Part shown: piece after piece, positions 26,368 to 35,443 of the stretch
Layout: every line of letters begins with the position of its first letter
How positions within the stretch are numbered: position 1 is the stretch's first letter
Assembly (NCBI RefSeq): GCF_021605415.1
Contig: NZ_WKEQ01000015.1
Coordinates: 1-64,000, forward strand
From: Pseudomonas syringae
GTDB lineage: Bacteria; Pseudomonadota; Gammaproteobacteria; Pseudomonadales; Pseudomonadaceae
Reading direction: 5' to 3'
DNA length: 64,000 bases
Notes under the pieces: generated by a model
What the model saw: only the letters and a program-made list of their open reading frames with translations
Databases searched by the model: none
Told to the model about the DNA's origin: nothing
Made by a program: the position numbers and the translations under genes

Positions 26368-27189
26368 TTACAGCGACGTGGCTGCAAAGGTATCGCAGGT
26401 GTCAATCCGGCCGCTATCGAAGCCCGCCGTGAACCAGCGTGAACGCTGCTGCGACGTGCCGTGACTGAAGGTGTCCGGGCGCACGGTTTGCTGTTGCGCG
26501 GTTTGCAGATAGTCGTCGCCAAACACCGTGGCGGCGTTCAAGGCTTCTTCGATATCACCGGGTTCCAGCCAGTCCAGACGCTGTTGCGCATGATGCGCCC
26601 AGACCCCGGCCAGGCAATCGGCCTGCAATTCGGCGCGCACTTCGAGGCCGCCATCGCCTGCAACCCGTTCACGTGCGGCGAGGGCTTTATCGAACGGCGC
26701 GGAGAGGCCCAATTGCAGCTGTACGTGATGCCCGACCTCGTGGGCGATGACGTAGGCCTGGGCGAAGTCGCCGACCAAGGCAAAACGCCGGGCCATCTGT
26801 GCGAAAAATTCCGGGTCGAGGTAGAGCTGTCGATTGTCCGGGCAGTAGAAAGGGCCACTGCCGGCACCGGCGTAACCGCATCCGGAAGAGACGCCATCGC
26901 TGTAGAGGGTCAGCGAAGGGGCGTTGTACTGGCGACCCGTTTGCGCGAAGAGTTGTTTCCAGGTGTCTTCGGTATCACCCAGTATCGATTCGACAAATTG
27001 GCGGTAGGGATCTTCGGTCAGGATGTCGCCCTGCTCGGGCGTAATCGCCAGTGTCGAATAAACGCCCATCCCGGCCAGGGTAAACGCCGCGAATCCGGCG
27101 GCCAGCGCTTTCCCTTTAGAGGTGCGGGCATCCTTGCCCTCGCGTGTGTCATTTACGTTGCTGCTGCGTCGTGCCTTGTTCCATAGCAT
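26368..27189 (-). CDS. YpfJ-family neutral zinc metallopeptidase (copy 2)
   Basis: 273 aa, colinear with copy 1 in helix, SILGDTEDTWKQLFAQTGRQY, AYVIAHEVGHHVQLQLG, QADCLAGVWAHHAQQRLDWLEPGDIEEALNAA and SHGTSQQRSRWFTAGF. Both start MLW(K/N)K. The linker between the basic start and the membrane helix lacks the Gly run of copy 1. The copies are 113 bp apart and read in the same direction, an old tandem duplication. Confidence 0.87.
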   Translation of the reverse strand: MLWNKARRSSNVNDTREGKDARTSKGKALAAGFAAFTLAGMGVYSTLAITPEQGDILTEDPYRQFVESILGDTEDTWKQLFAQTGRQYNAPSLTLYSDGVSSGCGYAGAGSGPFYCPDNRQLYLDPEFFAQMARRFALVGDFAQAYVIAHEVGHHVQLQLGLSAPFDKALAARERVAGDGGLEVRAELQADCLAGVWAHHAQQRLDWLEPGDIEEALNAATVFGDDYLQTAQQQTVRPDTFSHGTSQQRSRWFTAGFDSGRIDTCDTFAATSL

Positions 27190-27288
27190 TGCTGCGGTCT
27201 CTCATCGGTTGATCGGCGGTTGCCGTGCCTATGAATAACCGCAGCGGTAAAACGCTGCAGGAAAGATGTGTAAGGCCGCGTAAGTCGA

Positions 27289-28122
27289 TCAGCGGTCGAA
27301 CGCATCCCATACGGGAGCGAAATCCGGACTGACCTGGCGTTCACGCTTGGACAGTCCCGCAATCAGGGCGCGGTCGTCATCGTCGAGTTCAACCTTGAGC
27401 GAGGCGAGGTTGGCCATTTGATTGGCCTTGCTGCTGGCCTTGGGAATCGCGGCGACGTTGGGCTGATCGAGCAGCCATTTCAAGGCGACCTGGGTGGGCA
27501 GCACGCCGTGTTTCTCGGCGATCTGTCGGATCTGCGGAACCTCGGAAACCTTGTTGCGCGCCAGCGGTGTGTAGGCCGTCAGCGCCAGATCGTGTTGGCG
27601 GGCGTAATCGAGCAAGGCGTTTTGTCCGAGCAAGACGTGGTACTCGACCTGAATGGCTGACAGAGCAATGCCATATTCCTCGACAACTTTGCGCAGCAGC
27701 GGCAGCGGAAAATTCGCCACGCCGATATTGCGCGCCAGCCCTTGTTCCTTGAATTCGGCCAGGGTGTCGAGGGTGCGCGGCAAATCCCAGTCGGTGCTCG
27801 GCCAGTGGATCATGAACAGATCAACGTAATCGCTGCGCAGTGCTTTGAGGCTGCGTTGCAGGGAGTGGCGCATGGCGTCGGGTTGCAATTGATCCCACCA
27901 GACCTTAGTGGTGAGGTGGATCTGCTCGCGGGGTGTCGGGCTGTTCTCCAGGGCTTGTCCGACGGCGTCCTCGTTGTTGTAGGCCGCTGCCGTGTCGACA
28001 TGGCGATAACCCAGTTCCAGCGCTTGCTCCACGGCGCGGGTGCATTCGTCATCAAGCATCGGCCAGGTGCCGAGGCCGAGTTTCGGCATGTTCAAACCCT
28101 GGGCGTTAACGATGTGCTGCAT
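27289..28122 (-). CDS. Aldo/keto reductase, DkgB-like
   Basis: 277-aa NADPH-dependent reductase with an intact catalytic tetrad: DTAAAYNNE (Asp, Tyr), TTKVW (Lys), FMIHWPS (His). Cofactor-binding stretch IPKASSKANQM is at the C-terminus. Closest pattern is the 2,5-diketo-gluconate reductase group (DkgA/DkgB), whose members accept many small aldehydes and ketones. Its ATG (28122) overlaps the end of the FAD-oxidoreductase gene by 17 bp, so it is cotranscribed with and probably translationally coupled to it. Confidence 0.85.
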   Translation of the reverse strand: MQHIVNAQGLNMPKLGLGTWPMLDDECTRAVEQALELGYRHVDTAAAYNNEDAVGQALENSPTPREQIHLTTKVWWDQLQPDAMRHSLQRSLKALRSDYVDLFMIHWPSTDWDLPRTLDTLAEFKEQGLARNIGVANFPLPLLRKVVEEYGIALSAIQVEYHVLLGQNALLDYARQHDLALTAYTPLARNKVSEVPQIRQIAEKHGVLPTQVALKWLLDQPNVAAIPKASSKANQMANLASLKVELDDDDRALIAGLSKRERQVSPDFAPVWDAFDR

Positions 28123-29851
28123 GGTCGATCTCCTGTTCGAAAGGCGTGGCGCCGGCGATATGCCGCGCGGCGATGTAACCGAAAGTCAGTGCCGGGCCGA
28201 TGTTGATGCCGCCCGCCGGATAGTGCCCGCCCATGATGCTGGCCATGTCGCCGCCAGCGGCGTAGAGCCCGGCGATGGGATTTTGTTCGGCATCGAGTAC
28301 TTGAGCATGTGGGTTGACCTTGAGCCCGGCGAACGTGCCGAAACATCCCGGTTGCACCTTTACCGCGTAGAACGGGCCGTCTTCGATGGGGGCTACGCAT
28401 GGATTGGGTTGCCGGGACGGGTCGCCCTGTTTGCGGTTGTACGTCGTGGCGCCACGACCGAATGCCGGATCTTCGCCGCTGCGGGCATGGAGGTTGTACG
28501 CGTCCAGCGTGGCGCGCAAACCGGCCGGATCAATACCGCAGGCCTGCGCCAATTCTTCAGGGGTGTTACCGGTTTTCAGATAACCGCTGCGGATAAAACC
28601 TGACACGGGCACAGGGAAGGGTCGCGACATCCCCAGGCCGTAGCGCCGCTGGAAAGCACGGGTGCAGATCAGCCAGGACGCCACATCTTCGCCTTCCGCC
28701 GTGGCGGCCACCATCGCGCTGACATAGTCGTAGTAACCGTTGGCTTCGTTGACGAAACGTTGGCCGCTGCGTAGCACGCCGATGATCCCGGGTTTGCCGC
28801 GCTCAATGATGTGTGGGAAATGGCCGATACTGCCGTCGGAATGAGGCACTTGCGACACGGGTGCCCAAGCCACGGGCGAGACCATGTTGGTGTTGACCCG
28901 CGCGCCGACGCTTTCGCCCAGGCGCAAGCCGTCGCCATTGACGGCCAGCGGCGGCAGTGCCCAGTGCTCGTTGCCGGTTGGCGTATGGGGAAACAAAGCC
29001 TTGCGCCGTTCGATGTCGTTGGCAAAGCCGCCCGCCGCCAGCACCACGGCTTTGCGCGCATTGATGCGGATCAGGCCTTTTGCGCTGTTGACCATTGCGC
29101 CTGTCACGCGCCCGTTTTCACGCAGGAGTTCGGTCACCGGCGCCGATTCCCACAACAGCACGCCGAGGTCTTCGGCGGATTTGGCCAGCCGTGCGATCAG
29201 TGCGACACCGTTGACCAGTTGCATCGCCCGGCCATGCACGGCGAGGTCAAGCAGATGCCGGGTGAAGCGGCGTGTCACATGCCAAGCGGCGGACAGCGAA
29301 CGCGTGAGGTTGAGAAACGCCGCCAGATCGGCCCCGGCCATGATCGGCATGCCCATGAATGACGTTTCTCTCATCGTTGTACGAAGACGCTTGAGCAAGC
29401 GTCCGGCTTTACGTCCGTCATACGACGCGGCAATCACCGAGCGTCCGCCGGTTCCGGCACCGGGCGTATCGCCATGGATGTCGGCGATGGCGTTGCCATC
29501 GGCAAATTGCAGTGCCGTGTGCTGCTCGAAAAAAGTCACCATGTTCGGGCCAGCGGTGAGGAAGGCGTCGATCATGGCCGGGTCGTATTGCTCGCCGAGT
29601 TCGTGACGCAGGTAGGTGCGCGGCAGTTCGATGTCTTCAACGATACCGGCGCGGCGCGCCAACGGATTGCACGGCACCCAGGCCCAGCCGCCAGACCACG
29701 CCGTGGCGCCGCCGAACACCGGATCTTTTTCGACCACGATGACTTTGAGCCCGTGCCAGGCTGCGGTGACTGCAGCCGACAGGCCGGCAGCGCCTGATCC
29801 GACGACGAGAACGTCGCAATCGACAGCGGGAAATTCGGGGGCGGCAGACAT
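28106..29851 (-). CDS. FAD-dependent oxidoreductase (FAD_binding_2, KstD/fumarate reductase-like)
   Basis: 581 aa. Rossmann site VLVVGSGAAGLSAAV, EKDPVFGGATAWSGG, and the C-terminal GLYAAGGDMASIMGGHYPAGGINIGPALTFGYIAARH stretch put it with 3-ketosteroid-delta1-dehydrogenase and flavocytochrome c type enzymes, which desaturate or reduce alicyclic or carboxylic substrates. Length fits KstD (about 560-580 aa). ATG 29851 replaces a TTG at 29869. An IclR-like operator (29880-29894) lies 29 bp upstream and the IclR gene is divergent. Substrate unknown. Confidence 0.82.
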   Translation of the reverse strand: MSAAPEFPAVDCDVLVVGSGAAGLSAAVTAAWHGLKVIVVEKDPVFGGATAWSGGWAWVPCNPLARRAGIVEDIELPRTYLRHELGEQYDPAMIDAFLTAGPNMVTFFEQHTALQFADGNAIADIHGDTPGAGTGGRSVIAASYDGRKAGRLLKRLRTTMRETSFMGMPIMAGADLAAFLNLTRSLSAAWHVTRRFTRHLLDLAVHGRAMQLVNGVALIARLAKSAEDLGVLLWESAPVTELLRENGRVTGAMVNSAKGLIRINARKAVVLAAGGFANDIERRKALFPHTPTGNEHWALPPLAVNGDGLRLGESVGARVNTNMVSPVAWAPVSQVPHSDGSIGHFPHIIERGKPGIIGVLRSGQRFVNEANGYYDYVSAMVAATAEGEDVASWLICTRAFQRRYGLGMSRPFPVPVSGFIRSGYLKTGNTPEELAQACGIDPAGLRATLDAYNLHARSGEDPAFGRGATTYNRKQGDPSRQPNPCVAPIEDGPFYAVKVQPGCFGTFAGLKVNPHAQVLDAEQNPIAGLYAAGGDMASIMGGHYPAGGINIGPALTFGYIAARHIAGATPFEQEIDHAAHR

Positions 29852-29879
29852 TCGAAACGACTCCAGCAATGATAGTTAT

Positions 29880-29894
29880 TAGAATTGAGTTCCA
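29880..29894. promoter_or_regulatory. IclR-type operator (TAGAA-TTGAG-TTCCA)
   Basis: A 15-bp near-palindrome TAGAATTGAGTTCCA between the divergent FAD-oxidoreductase and IclR genes. It has the TnGAA-N5-TTCnA form of IclR-family sites, and the same sequence outside the spacer recurs at 30983-30997. Confidence 0.5.
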
Positions 29895-30028
29895 GAAAAT
29901 ACCCAAGGACTGCAATGCGTAACAAGACTTGCCCGGCGCAAAGTGGGCGTTTATCGAACAGGCAGTTCCACATTTCTCATTGAAGCGGATGTCTTCTAGA
30001 ATCGGCGAAATTTCATTTGGATTTCACC

Positions 30029-30805
30029 ATGGCCGGCAGTCAAATCGAACGGGTTTTCAGCGTGCTGGAATGCCTTACCAGTGATCCGCGCGGGCTGCAG
30101 ATGCAGACGCTGGCGGAGCAACTGGATATCCCTAAAAGCGCGACTCACCGCTTGTTGGCCGAGTTGATCCGCCTGGGTTACGTGCGGCAGAACGCGGAAA
30201 CCCTGCGCTATCAACTGTCGACCAAACTGGTGGCGATGGGTTTCCAGTACCTGGCGAGCAGCGGGGCGGACATCGTGCAGCCGGTGCTGGATCGTCTGGC
30301 CCAGGAGACCGGTGAACTGGTACGCCTGGGGGTGATCGACGGTGAGCGCCAGACCTGGATCGCCAAGTCCCAAGGGGCCAGAACCGGCCTGCGCTACGAT
30401 CCGGACATGGGGCGCGACGCGCCGCTGTTTTATACCGCGTCGGGCCATGCGTGGCTGGCGTGCATGAGCGATGCCGAGGCGTTGTCGCTGGTCGAGCGCC
30501 AGGCGGCCGACGTGCCGGTGGGTGTCGGGCCCAATGCACCGCGCTCCAACATCGAACTGCTTGAACGCCTGCGTCTTGCTCGAGAACAAGGCTATGCCTG
30601 GGTCGAGCAAAGTTCGGCCGTCGGTACGTCGGCGATCGCAGCAGTGGTTCGCCATCCGGGCGATGGCCGGGTGATTGGCGTGCTCAGCATTGCGGGCCCC
30701 AGCGCACGGATGCCGGGGGCGCGGCTGCATGAACTGGCGCCGCTGCTGTTGACGTTTGCCGAGGAGTTGTCGGCGGCGAGCCTGGCGTCGGAGTTGTTCA
30801 TCTAG
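30029..30805 (+). CDS. IclR-family transcriptional regulator
   Basis: 258 aa. The winged HTH (QIERVFSVLECLTSDPRGLQ ... LDIPKSATHRLLAELIRLGYV, about 4-55) precedes the IclR effector domain (about 75-255). Divergent from the FAD-oxidoreductase and followed on the same strand by the Gfo/Idh operon; both neighbours carry the same operator-like sequence. It probably controls both and responds to an intermediate of their pathway. ATG 30029 is preferred over TTG 30017. Confidence 0.88.
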   Translation: MAGSQIERVFSVLECLTSDPRGLQMQTLAEQLDIPKSATHRLLAELIRLGYVRQNAETLRYQLSTKLVAMGFQYLASSGADIVQPVLDRLAQETGELVRLGVIDGERQTWIAKSQGARTGLRYDPDMGRDAPLFYTASGHAWLACMSDAEALSLVERQAADVPVGVGPNAPRSNIELLERLRLAREQGYAWVEQSSAVGTSAIAAVVRHPGDGRVIGVLSIAGPSARMPGARLHELAPLLLTFAEELSAASLASELFI

Positions 30806-30824
30806 ATTGAATAATCCCCAATCC

Positions 30825-30916
30825 CTGTAGGAGTGAGCCTGCTCGCGATAGGTGAGTGTCAGTCACCGCATTGCTGATGGATAAACCGCCATCGCGAGCA
30901 GGCTGGCTCCTACAAG
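30825..30916. repeat. REP pair (CTGTAGGAGTGAGCCTGCTCGCGA ... inverted copy)
   Basis: Left copy CTGTAGGAGTGAGCCTGC and right copy GCGAGCAGGCTGGCTCCTA form an inverted pair 3' of the IclR gene. Confidence 0.8.
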
Positions 30917-30982
30917 GGATTCGGTCAGTGATAGAAAACGTGCGCTGACCGCACGGTTTTCTGTTCGATGGGTGGGAGAATG

Positions 30983-30997
30983 TGGAACCGGGTTCTA
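30983..30997. promoter_or_regulatory. IclR-type operator (TGGAA-CCGGG-TTCTA)
   Basis: Read on the minus strand this is TAGAA-CCCGG-TTCCA, the same ten fixed bases as the site at 29880-29894. It lies 51 bp before the Gfo/Idh start. A second perfect 8-bp inverted repeat (ATTGTTGT 30999-31006, ACAACAAT 31023-31030) sits between it and the RBS. Confidence 0.5.
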
Positions 30998-31048
30998 AAT
31001 TGTTGTCGGCATAGTCTTTCCTACAACAATGACAAGAGGATTCACACC

Positions 31049-32110
31049 TTGAGCTCCTACCTGCGAATCGCGCTGATCGGCGCTGGCACCATGGGCCAGC
31101 AACATTATCGGCACCTGCAAACCCTCACCGACGCCACGCTGTGCGCCGTGGCTGATCCCGGCCCGCAAGCACCGGCTCTCGCTGCCGATTGGGGCGTGGC
31201 GTATTTCGCCGATCACCGGCAGATGCTGGAACAGGCACGGCCAGACGCGGTCATCGTGGCCAATCCGAATAATCAGCACGTCAGTACGGCGCTGGATTGT
31301 CTGGCGGCCGGTGTCGCGGTGCTGCTGGAAAAACCGGTGGGCGTGGATCTCGCCGAGGTTCGCGAGTTGGTCGCCGTCGTGAAAAGCACCGGTGTGCCGG
31401 TATTGGTCGGCCACCATCGTCGGCACAACCCGCTGATTGTCCGCGCCCATGAGCTGGTGAAGGGCGGGGCGCTGGGACGGTTGACCCTGGTCACGGCGCT
31501 GTTTCAGTTGCGCAAACCGGACAGCTATTTCGAGGTTCCATGGCGCCGCGAAGCCGGAGCGGGAATGCTGTTGACCAACTTGATTCACGACCTCGATCTG
31601 TTGCGGCATCTGTGCGGTGAAGTCCGCTCGGTGCAGGCGATGACTGATAACGCCGTGCGCGGTTTTGCCAATGAGGACAGCGCGGCGGTGCTGCTGCAAT
31701 TCGAGGGCGGTGCGTTGGGCACGCTGACCGGTTCCGATGCCGTTGCGGCGCCGTGGAGCTGGGAGCTGAGTTCCGGAGAAAATCCGGTGTACCCGCGTCA
31801 TGCCGATCAGCCTTGCTATCTGCTCGCGGGTACGGCCGGGGCCTTGAGCATTCCGCAGCTCAAGCGTTGGCATTACTCCGCCGATCAAACGGATGCGGGT
31901 TGGCATGAGCCATTGCTGGCGGAGCAGGAATCCTGCACGGCCGACGAAGCATTGCGTCTGCAACTGGAACATTTTGTGCGCGTGGCCCGGCGTGAAATCC
32001 AACCGTTGGTCAGTGCCGCCGATGCGGCGCGCACGCTCGCGCTGATCGAAGCCATCCACCAGGCCGCTGTCACTGGCCGCGCCTGCACCCCTGAACTGAT
32101 CGAGGCATGA
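31049..32110 (+). CDS. Gfo/Idh/MocA-family oxidoreductase
   Basis: 353-aa NAD(P)-dependent dehydrogenase. N-terminal Rossmann fold (IALIGAGTMGQQHYR), the family motif LLEKPVGVDL (catalytic-region Lys), HHRRHNP, then the C-terminal alpha/beta domain with LLTNLIHDLDLLRHL (HD motif). Typical substrates are sugars and cyclitols such as inositol. I start at TTG 31049, which has AGAGGA 8 nt upstream and puts the Rossmann strand at residue 5. It overlaps the next gene by 4 bp. Substrate unknown. Confidence 0.85.
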   Translation: MSSYLRIALIGAGTMGQQHYRHLQTLTDATLCAVADPGPQAPALAADWGVAYFADHRQMLEQARPDAVIVANPNNQHVSTALDCLAAGVAVLLEKPVGVDLAEVRELVAVVKSTGVPVLVGHHRRHNPLIVRAHELVKGGALGRLTLVTALFQLRKPDSYFEVPWRREAGAGMLLTNLIHDLDLLRHLCGEVRSVQAMTDNAVRGFANEDSAAVLLQFEGGALGTLTGSDAVAAPWSWELSSGENPVYPRHADQPCYLLAGTAGALSIPQLKRWHYSADQTDAGWHEPLLAEQESCTADEALRLQLEHFVRVARREIQPLVSAADAARTLALIEAIHQAAVTGRACTPELIEA

Positions 32111-32928
32111 CCATGAATAATCGAATATTGTCCCTGGCCAGCCTGACCGTGCTGGAATTGTCGCCGCCGGACATGGTCGACGTTGCGGCCCGCGCCGGTT
32201 ATAGCCATGTCGGCTTGCGCCTGGAGCCGGCTACGCCCGAGGAATATCACTTCCCGCTCGTAGCCGATGCCGACTTGCGTCGTCAGACACTGGCGCGGCT
32301 GCGCGATACCGGTATCGGCGTGCTCGACGTGGAAATCCTGCGGCTGAAAGCGCAGACCGTGGTCGCTGATTTCGAACGAATTCTTGCGGTCGGTGCCGAA
32401 TTCGGGGCGACGGAATTGCTGGTGGCCGGTAACGATCCTGACGAGCAAAGGCTCACCGACAACTTCGCAGCGCTATGTGATCTGGCAGTGCCTTACAGTT
32501 TGCATCCGCATCTGGAGTTCATGCCGTGGACCGATGCGCGCGACCTGCAACAGGCTGCGCGTATCGTAGAAAGTGCCGGGCGCGAAAACGGTGCGGTGCT
32601 GGTGGATGCGTTCCATTTTGATCGCTCGGGTTCAACCCTTGCCGACCTGGCGAGCGTGCCTGCCGCGCGTTTACGCTATGCGCAGTTGTGTGATGTTGCG
32701 GGGCCGAGGCCGACGGACATGGCCGAGATCTTGCGTCAGGCACGGAACGAGCGACGGTTTCCCGGCGAGGGCGATTGCGACTTGCTCGGGCTGTTGCGGG
32801 GTCTACCGGCTAACCTTCCATTGAGCCTGGAAATCCCCACGGTGAAACTGCTGGAGCAGGGTGTGAGTGGATTGCAGCGGGCGCAGATGGCGATGGCCGC
32901 GACGCAGGCCGTGTTGGCGCGGCTGTAA
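32107..32928 (+). CDS. Xylose isomerase-like TIM-barrel sugar isomerase/epimerase
   Basis: 273 aa, AP endonuclease 2/IolE-type fold. Likely metal ligands are the Glu in HPHLEFMPW, Asp and His in VDAFHFDRSG, Gln in YAQLCD and Glu in LSLEIPTV, so the active site appears intact. The spacing of these residues resembles the N-terminal half of QuiC in this window, though sequence identity is low. Its ATGA start overlaps the Gfo/Idh stop, which argues for consecutive pathway steps. Confidence 0.82.
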   Translation: MTMNNRILSLASLTVLELSPPDMVDVAARAGYSHVGLRLEPATPEEYHFPLVADADLRRQTLARLRDTGIGVLDVEILRLKAQTVVADFERILAVGAEFGATELLVAGNDPDEQRLTDNFAALCDLAVPYSLHPHLEFMPWTDARDLQQAARIVESAGRENGAVLVDAFHFDRSGSTLADLASVPAARLRYAQLCDVAGPRPTDMAEILRQARNERRFPGEGDCDLLGLLRGLPANLPLSLEIPTVKLLEQGVSGLQRAQMAMAATQAVLARL

Positions 32929-32943
32929 GCGGTGCTGCAAACC

Positions 32944-33034
32944 CTGTGGGAGCGAGCCTGCTCGCGAATGCAATCTGTCAGTGAGATTGTTGTTACCTGA
33001 CTCACCGCTTTCGCGAGCAGGCTCGCTCCCACAG
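32944..33034. repeat. REP pair (CTGTGGGAGCGAGCCTGCTCGCGA ... inverted copy)
   Basis: Inverted pair between the isomerase and the DMT permease; the right copy reads TTCGCGAGCAGGCTCGCTCC. It may weaken readthrough or protect the upstream mRNA. Confidence 0.85.
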
Positions 33035-33117
33035 TCATTCGGCGTGTACACAACGTTCTGGTGCACCGCAGTCTTCGGCAGGTCCTACACAAAGAACGAT
33101 TACGAAAAGGAAACCCA

Positions 33118-33996
33118 ATGACCGTCAGCACTCCACTTTCAGGCGTCAACCAACCCTTCAAGGGGATCTTGCTGATTGTGGTGGCGACTTTTCTGTTTTC
33201 CAGCCATGACGCGTTGTCGAAATATCTCTCCGGGTTCTACCCGATTGTCATGGTGGTCTGGGCCCGCTATCTGGTTCACACCTTGCTGATGGCGGGGATT
33301 TTCCTGCCGCAGTCCGGTCTGCGTGTCCTGCGCACCAAGCGACCGTTATGGCAACTGGTGCGGGCACTGTGTCTGTTGGGCACCAGCCTGTTTTTCACCA
33401 CTGCGCTGCTGTACATCCCCTTGGCGGAAGCCACGGCGGTCAACTTTCTTGCGCCGGTGCTGGTGACGGCGCTGTCGGTACCGTTGCTCAAGGAGCGCGT
33501 GACGCGAGGCCAATGGATCGCTGTGATTTGCGGCTTCGTCGGCGTGTTGATCATCGTCCATCCGGGCGGTGAACTGTTCACTCCGGCAATCTTGCTGCCG
33601 TTCTGTTCGGCGCTGTTTTTTTGCTTCTATCAACTGCTGACCCGCAAGCTCGCCGAGATCGACAGCCCGACCACCAGCAACTTTTTCGCAGGGTTATGCA
33701 ACACCTTGGTGATGAGTGCCCTGGTGCCATTCTTCTGGCAGGTACCCACGCTGAATCACGCGGTGCTGATGCTGGCGCTGGGCAGTTGCGGGATGACCGC
33801 GCATTTGTTTCTGACTCAGGCGTTTCGCCACGCGGCACCGGCATTGCTGGCACCGTTCGGCTATTGCCAGATCGTGTTTGCGGGATTGTTGGGCTGGTTG
33901 CTGTTCAGTCACACACCGACTCTGACCACGGTGGTGGGCATCGCAGTGATCTGTTGCAGCGGATTGGCGGCAGCCTGGCAGCAGCGCCGAAGCTGA
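33118..33996 (+). CDS. EamA-family (DMT) permease
   Basis: 292 aa with ten predicted membrane helices in two EamA halves (LLIVVATFLFSSHDALSKYL, YIPLAEATAVNFLAPVLV, LLAPFGYCQIVFAGLLGWL). ATG 33118 follows AAAAGGAAACCC. Position after the Gfo/Idh-isomerase genes suggests transport of their substrate, but DMT proteins also export, and the intervening REP pair leaves operon membership uncertain. Confidence 0.82.
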   Translation: MTVSTPLSGVNQPFKGILLIVVATFLFSSHDALSKYLSGFYPIVMVVWARYLVHTLLMAGIFLPQSGLRVLRTKRPLWQLVRALCLLGTSLFFTTALLYIPLAEATAVNFLAPVLVTALSVPLLKERVTRGQWIAVICGFVGVLIIVHPGGELFTPAILLPFCSALFFCFYQLLTRKLAEIDSPTTSNFFAGLCNTLVMSALVPFFWQVPTLNHAVLMLALGSCGMTAHLFLTQAFRHAAPALLAPFGYCQIVFAGLLGWLLFSHTPTLTTVVGIAVICCSGLAAAWQQRRS

Positions 33997-34005
33997 AACT
34001 GAAAA

Positions 34006-34096
34006 CTGTAGGAGTGAGCCTGCTCGCGATGCGGTGTGTCAGTCGACATCAATGCCGGATGTCAGTGCGCAATCGCGAGCAGGCTCACCCCTACAA
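34006..34096. repeat. REP pair (CTGTAGGAGTGAGCCTGCTCGCGA ... inverted copy)
   Basis: Inverted REP pair between the convergent DMT and MFS genes; it is the only structure in the gap and could serve as a bidirectional transcript end. Confidence 0.8.
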
Positions 34097-34105
34097 GGGG
34101 GAGCG

Positions 34106-35443
34106 TTACTCGGTGACGGTTGGAATCTTGCGCGGCGCCATGAAGTACATCCAGGTCAGGGCAATGAAGTACATCGCCGGAATCAGGGTGAACAACACGG
34201 TGTAGTTGTTATTGGTGACGGTCAGGATGTGGCCGACGATCTGGGTCATGAACATCCCGCCGATTGCTGCACACATGCCACCGAAGCCGAAGACCGTGCT
34301 CATCATGTGCTTGGGCGTGTAGTCCATCACCAGGCTCCAGATGTTCGCCGTCCAGGCCTGATGCGCGCCGATCGCCAGAGAGATGGCGGCGACCGCGACC
34401 CACAGGCTGCTCGAACCGGCCGCCATGACCACGCCGATGATGCAGCAGGCAAACAGGAACATCGACAGCAGCCGCGCCTTGATCGGGTTCATCCCGCGAC
34501 CGATCAGGAACGAAGACAGGATGCCGCCACCCACGCTGCCGAAGTCGGCGGTCAGGTAAATGATGATCAGCGGAATGCCCATCTGGGTCACGTTGATGCC
34601 CAGGTTGTATTGCTGATTCAGGAACGGCGGCAGCCAATACAGGTAGAACCAGAACACCGGCGCCGTCAGCGAGTAGGCGATGGCGAAGGCCCAGGTGCCG
34701 CGCATGCGCAGGATTTTCGAGAACGGCACGCGGACCTGTTCCGGTTCGACTTGCTGCTGGATGTAGTCCAGTTCCGACTGTTTAAGGCTCGGATGATCTT
34801 CCGGGTTGAAATATTTCAAACCCCAGAACAACAGCCAGATCCCGCCCAGTGCCGCCATGCACAGGAACGCGGCTTGCCAGCCCCATACGTGGAGAATCAG
34901 CGGCAGCAGCATCGGGGTGAACATCGCGCCGACGTTGGTGCCGGCGTTGAAGATGCCGGTGGCTACGGCGCGTTCGCCGGCCGGGAACCACAGGCGCGTG
35001 GTTTTCACGCAGGCCGGGTAGTTGGCCGCTTCGGTCAGGCCGAGAATGAATCGACAGACCATGAAGCCGACCGCCGACGTCGCCAGACCGTGGGCGCCGG
35101 TGGCCAGGCTCCAGAGCAGCACGGCGCAGAAGAATACGCGTTTGACGCCGACGCGGTCGATCAGTCGCCCTTGCAGCACGAAGCCGATGGCGTAGCCGAC
35201 TTGAAACCAGAAGTTGATGTTGGCGTAGTCCATCGCCGTCCAGCTCATTTCCTTGGCGAGAATGGGCTGCATGACGCCGAGGGCGGCGCGGTCGATGTAG
35301 TTGAGGGTTGTGGCAAAAAACACCAGCGCCAGCATGCCCCAACGGGTCTTGCCGACGGCCATGGCGCCGCGGATCTTGTCGCCAATGCCACCCGTGGCAG
35401 TGCTCACGGCTGGCGCCATGCGGGAAGTCTGTGAAGGAATCAT
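34106..35443 (-). CDS. MFS transporter, anion:cation symporter type
   Basis: 445 aa, twelve membrane helices. MFS motifs: TLNYIDRAALGVMQP in TM1, QGRLIDRVGVKRVF in loop 2-3 and RFILGLTEAANYPACVKTTRLWFPAGERA in TM4, the pattern of the ACS family (GudP/ExuT/phthalate-type) that imports organic acids. Divergent from quiC with a shared PcaR-type box, so uptake of quinate, shikimate or dehydroshikimate is the natural inference. ATG 35443 is preferred (GGTGGA upstream) over GTG 35452. Confidence 0.83.
   Translation of the reverse strand: MIPSQTSRMAPAVSTATGGIGDKIRGAMAVGKTRWGMLALVFFATTLNYIDRAALGVMQPILAKEMSWTAMDYANINFWFQVGYAIGFVLQGRLIDRVGVKRVFFCAVLLWSLATGAHGLATSAVGFMVCRFILGLTEAANYPACVKTTRLWFPAGERAVATGIFNAGTNVGAMFTPMLLPLILHVWGWQAAFLCMAALGGIWLLFWGLKYFNPEDHPSLKQSELDYIQQQVEPEQVRVPFSKILRMRGTWAFAIAYSLTAPVFWFYLYWLPPFLNQQYNLGINVTQMGIPLIIIYLTADFGSVGGGILSSFLIGRGMNPIKARLLSMFLFACCIIGVVMAAGSSSLWVAVAAISLAIGAHQAWTANIWSLVMDYTPKHMMSTVFGFGGMCAAIGGMFMTQIVGHILTVTNNNYTVLFTLIPAMYFIALTWMYFMAPRKIPTVTE

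Noticed and set aside
34034..35434. 466-codon open frame antisense to the MFS transporter
   Set aside because: It is a GC-rich shadow frame with a His/Arg/Gln-heavy composition and no recognisable domain, while the opposite strand encodes a clear transporter.
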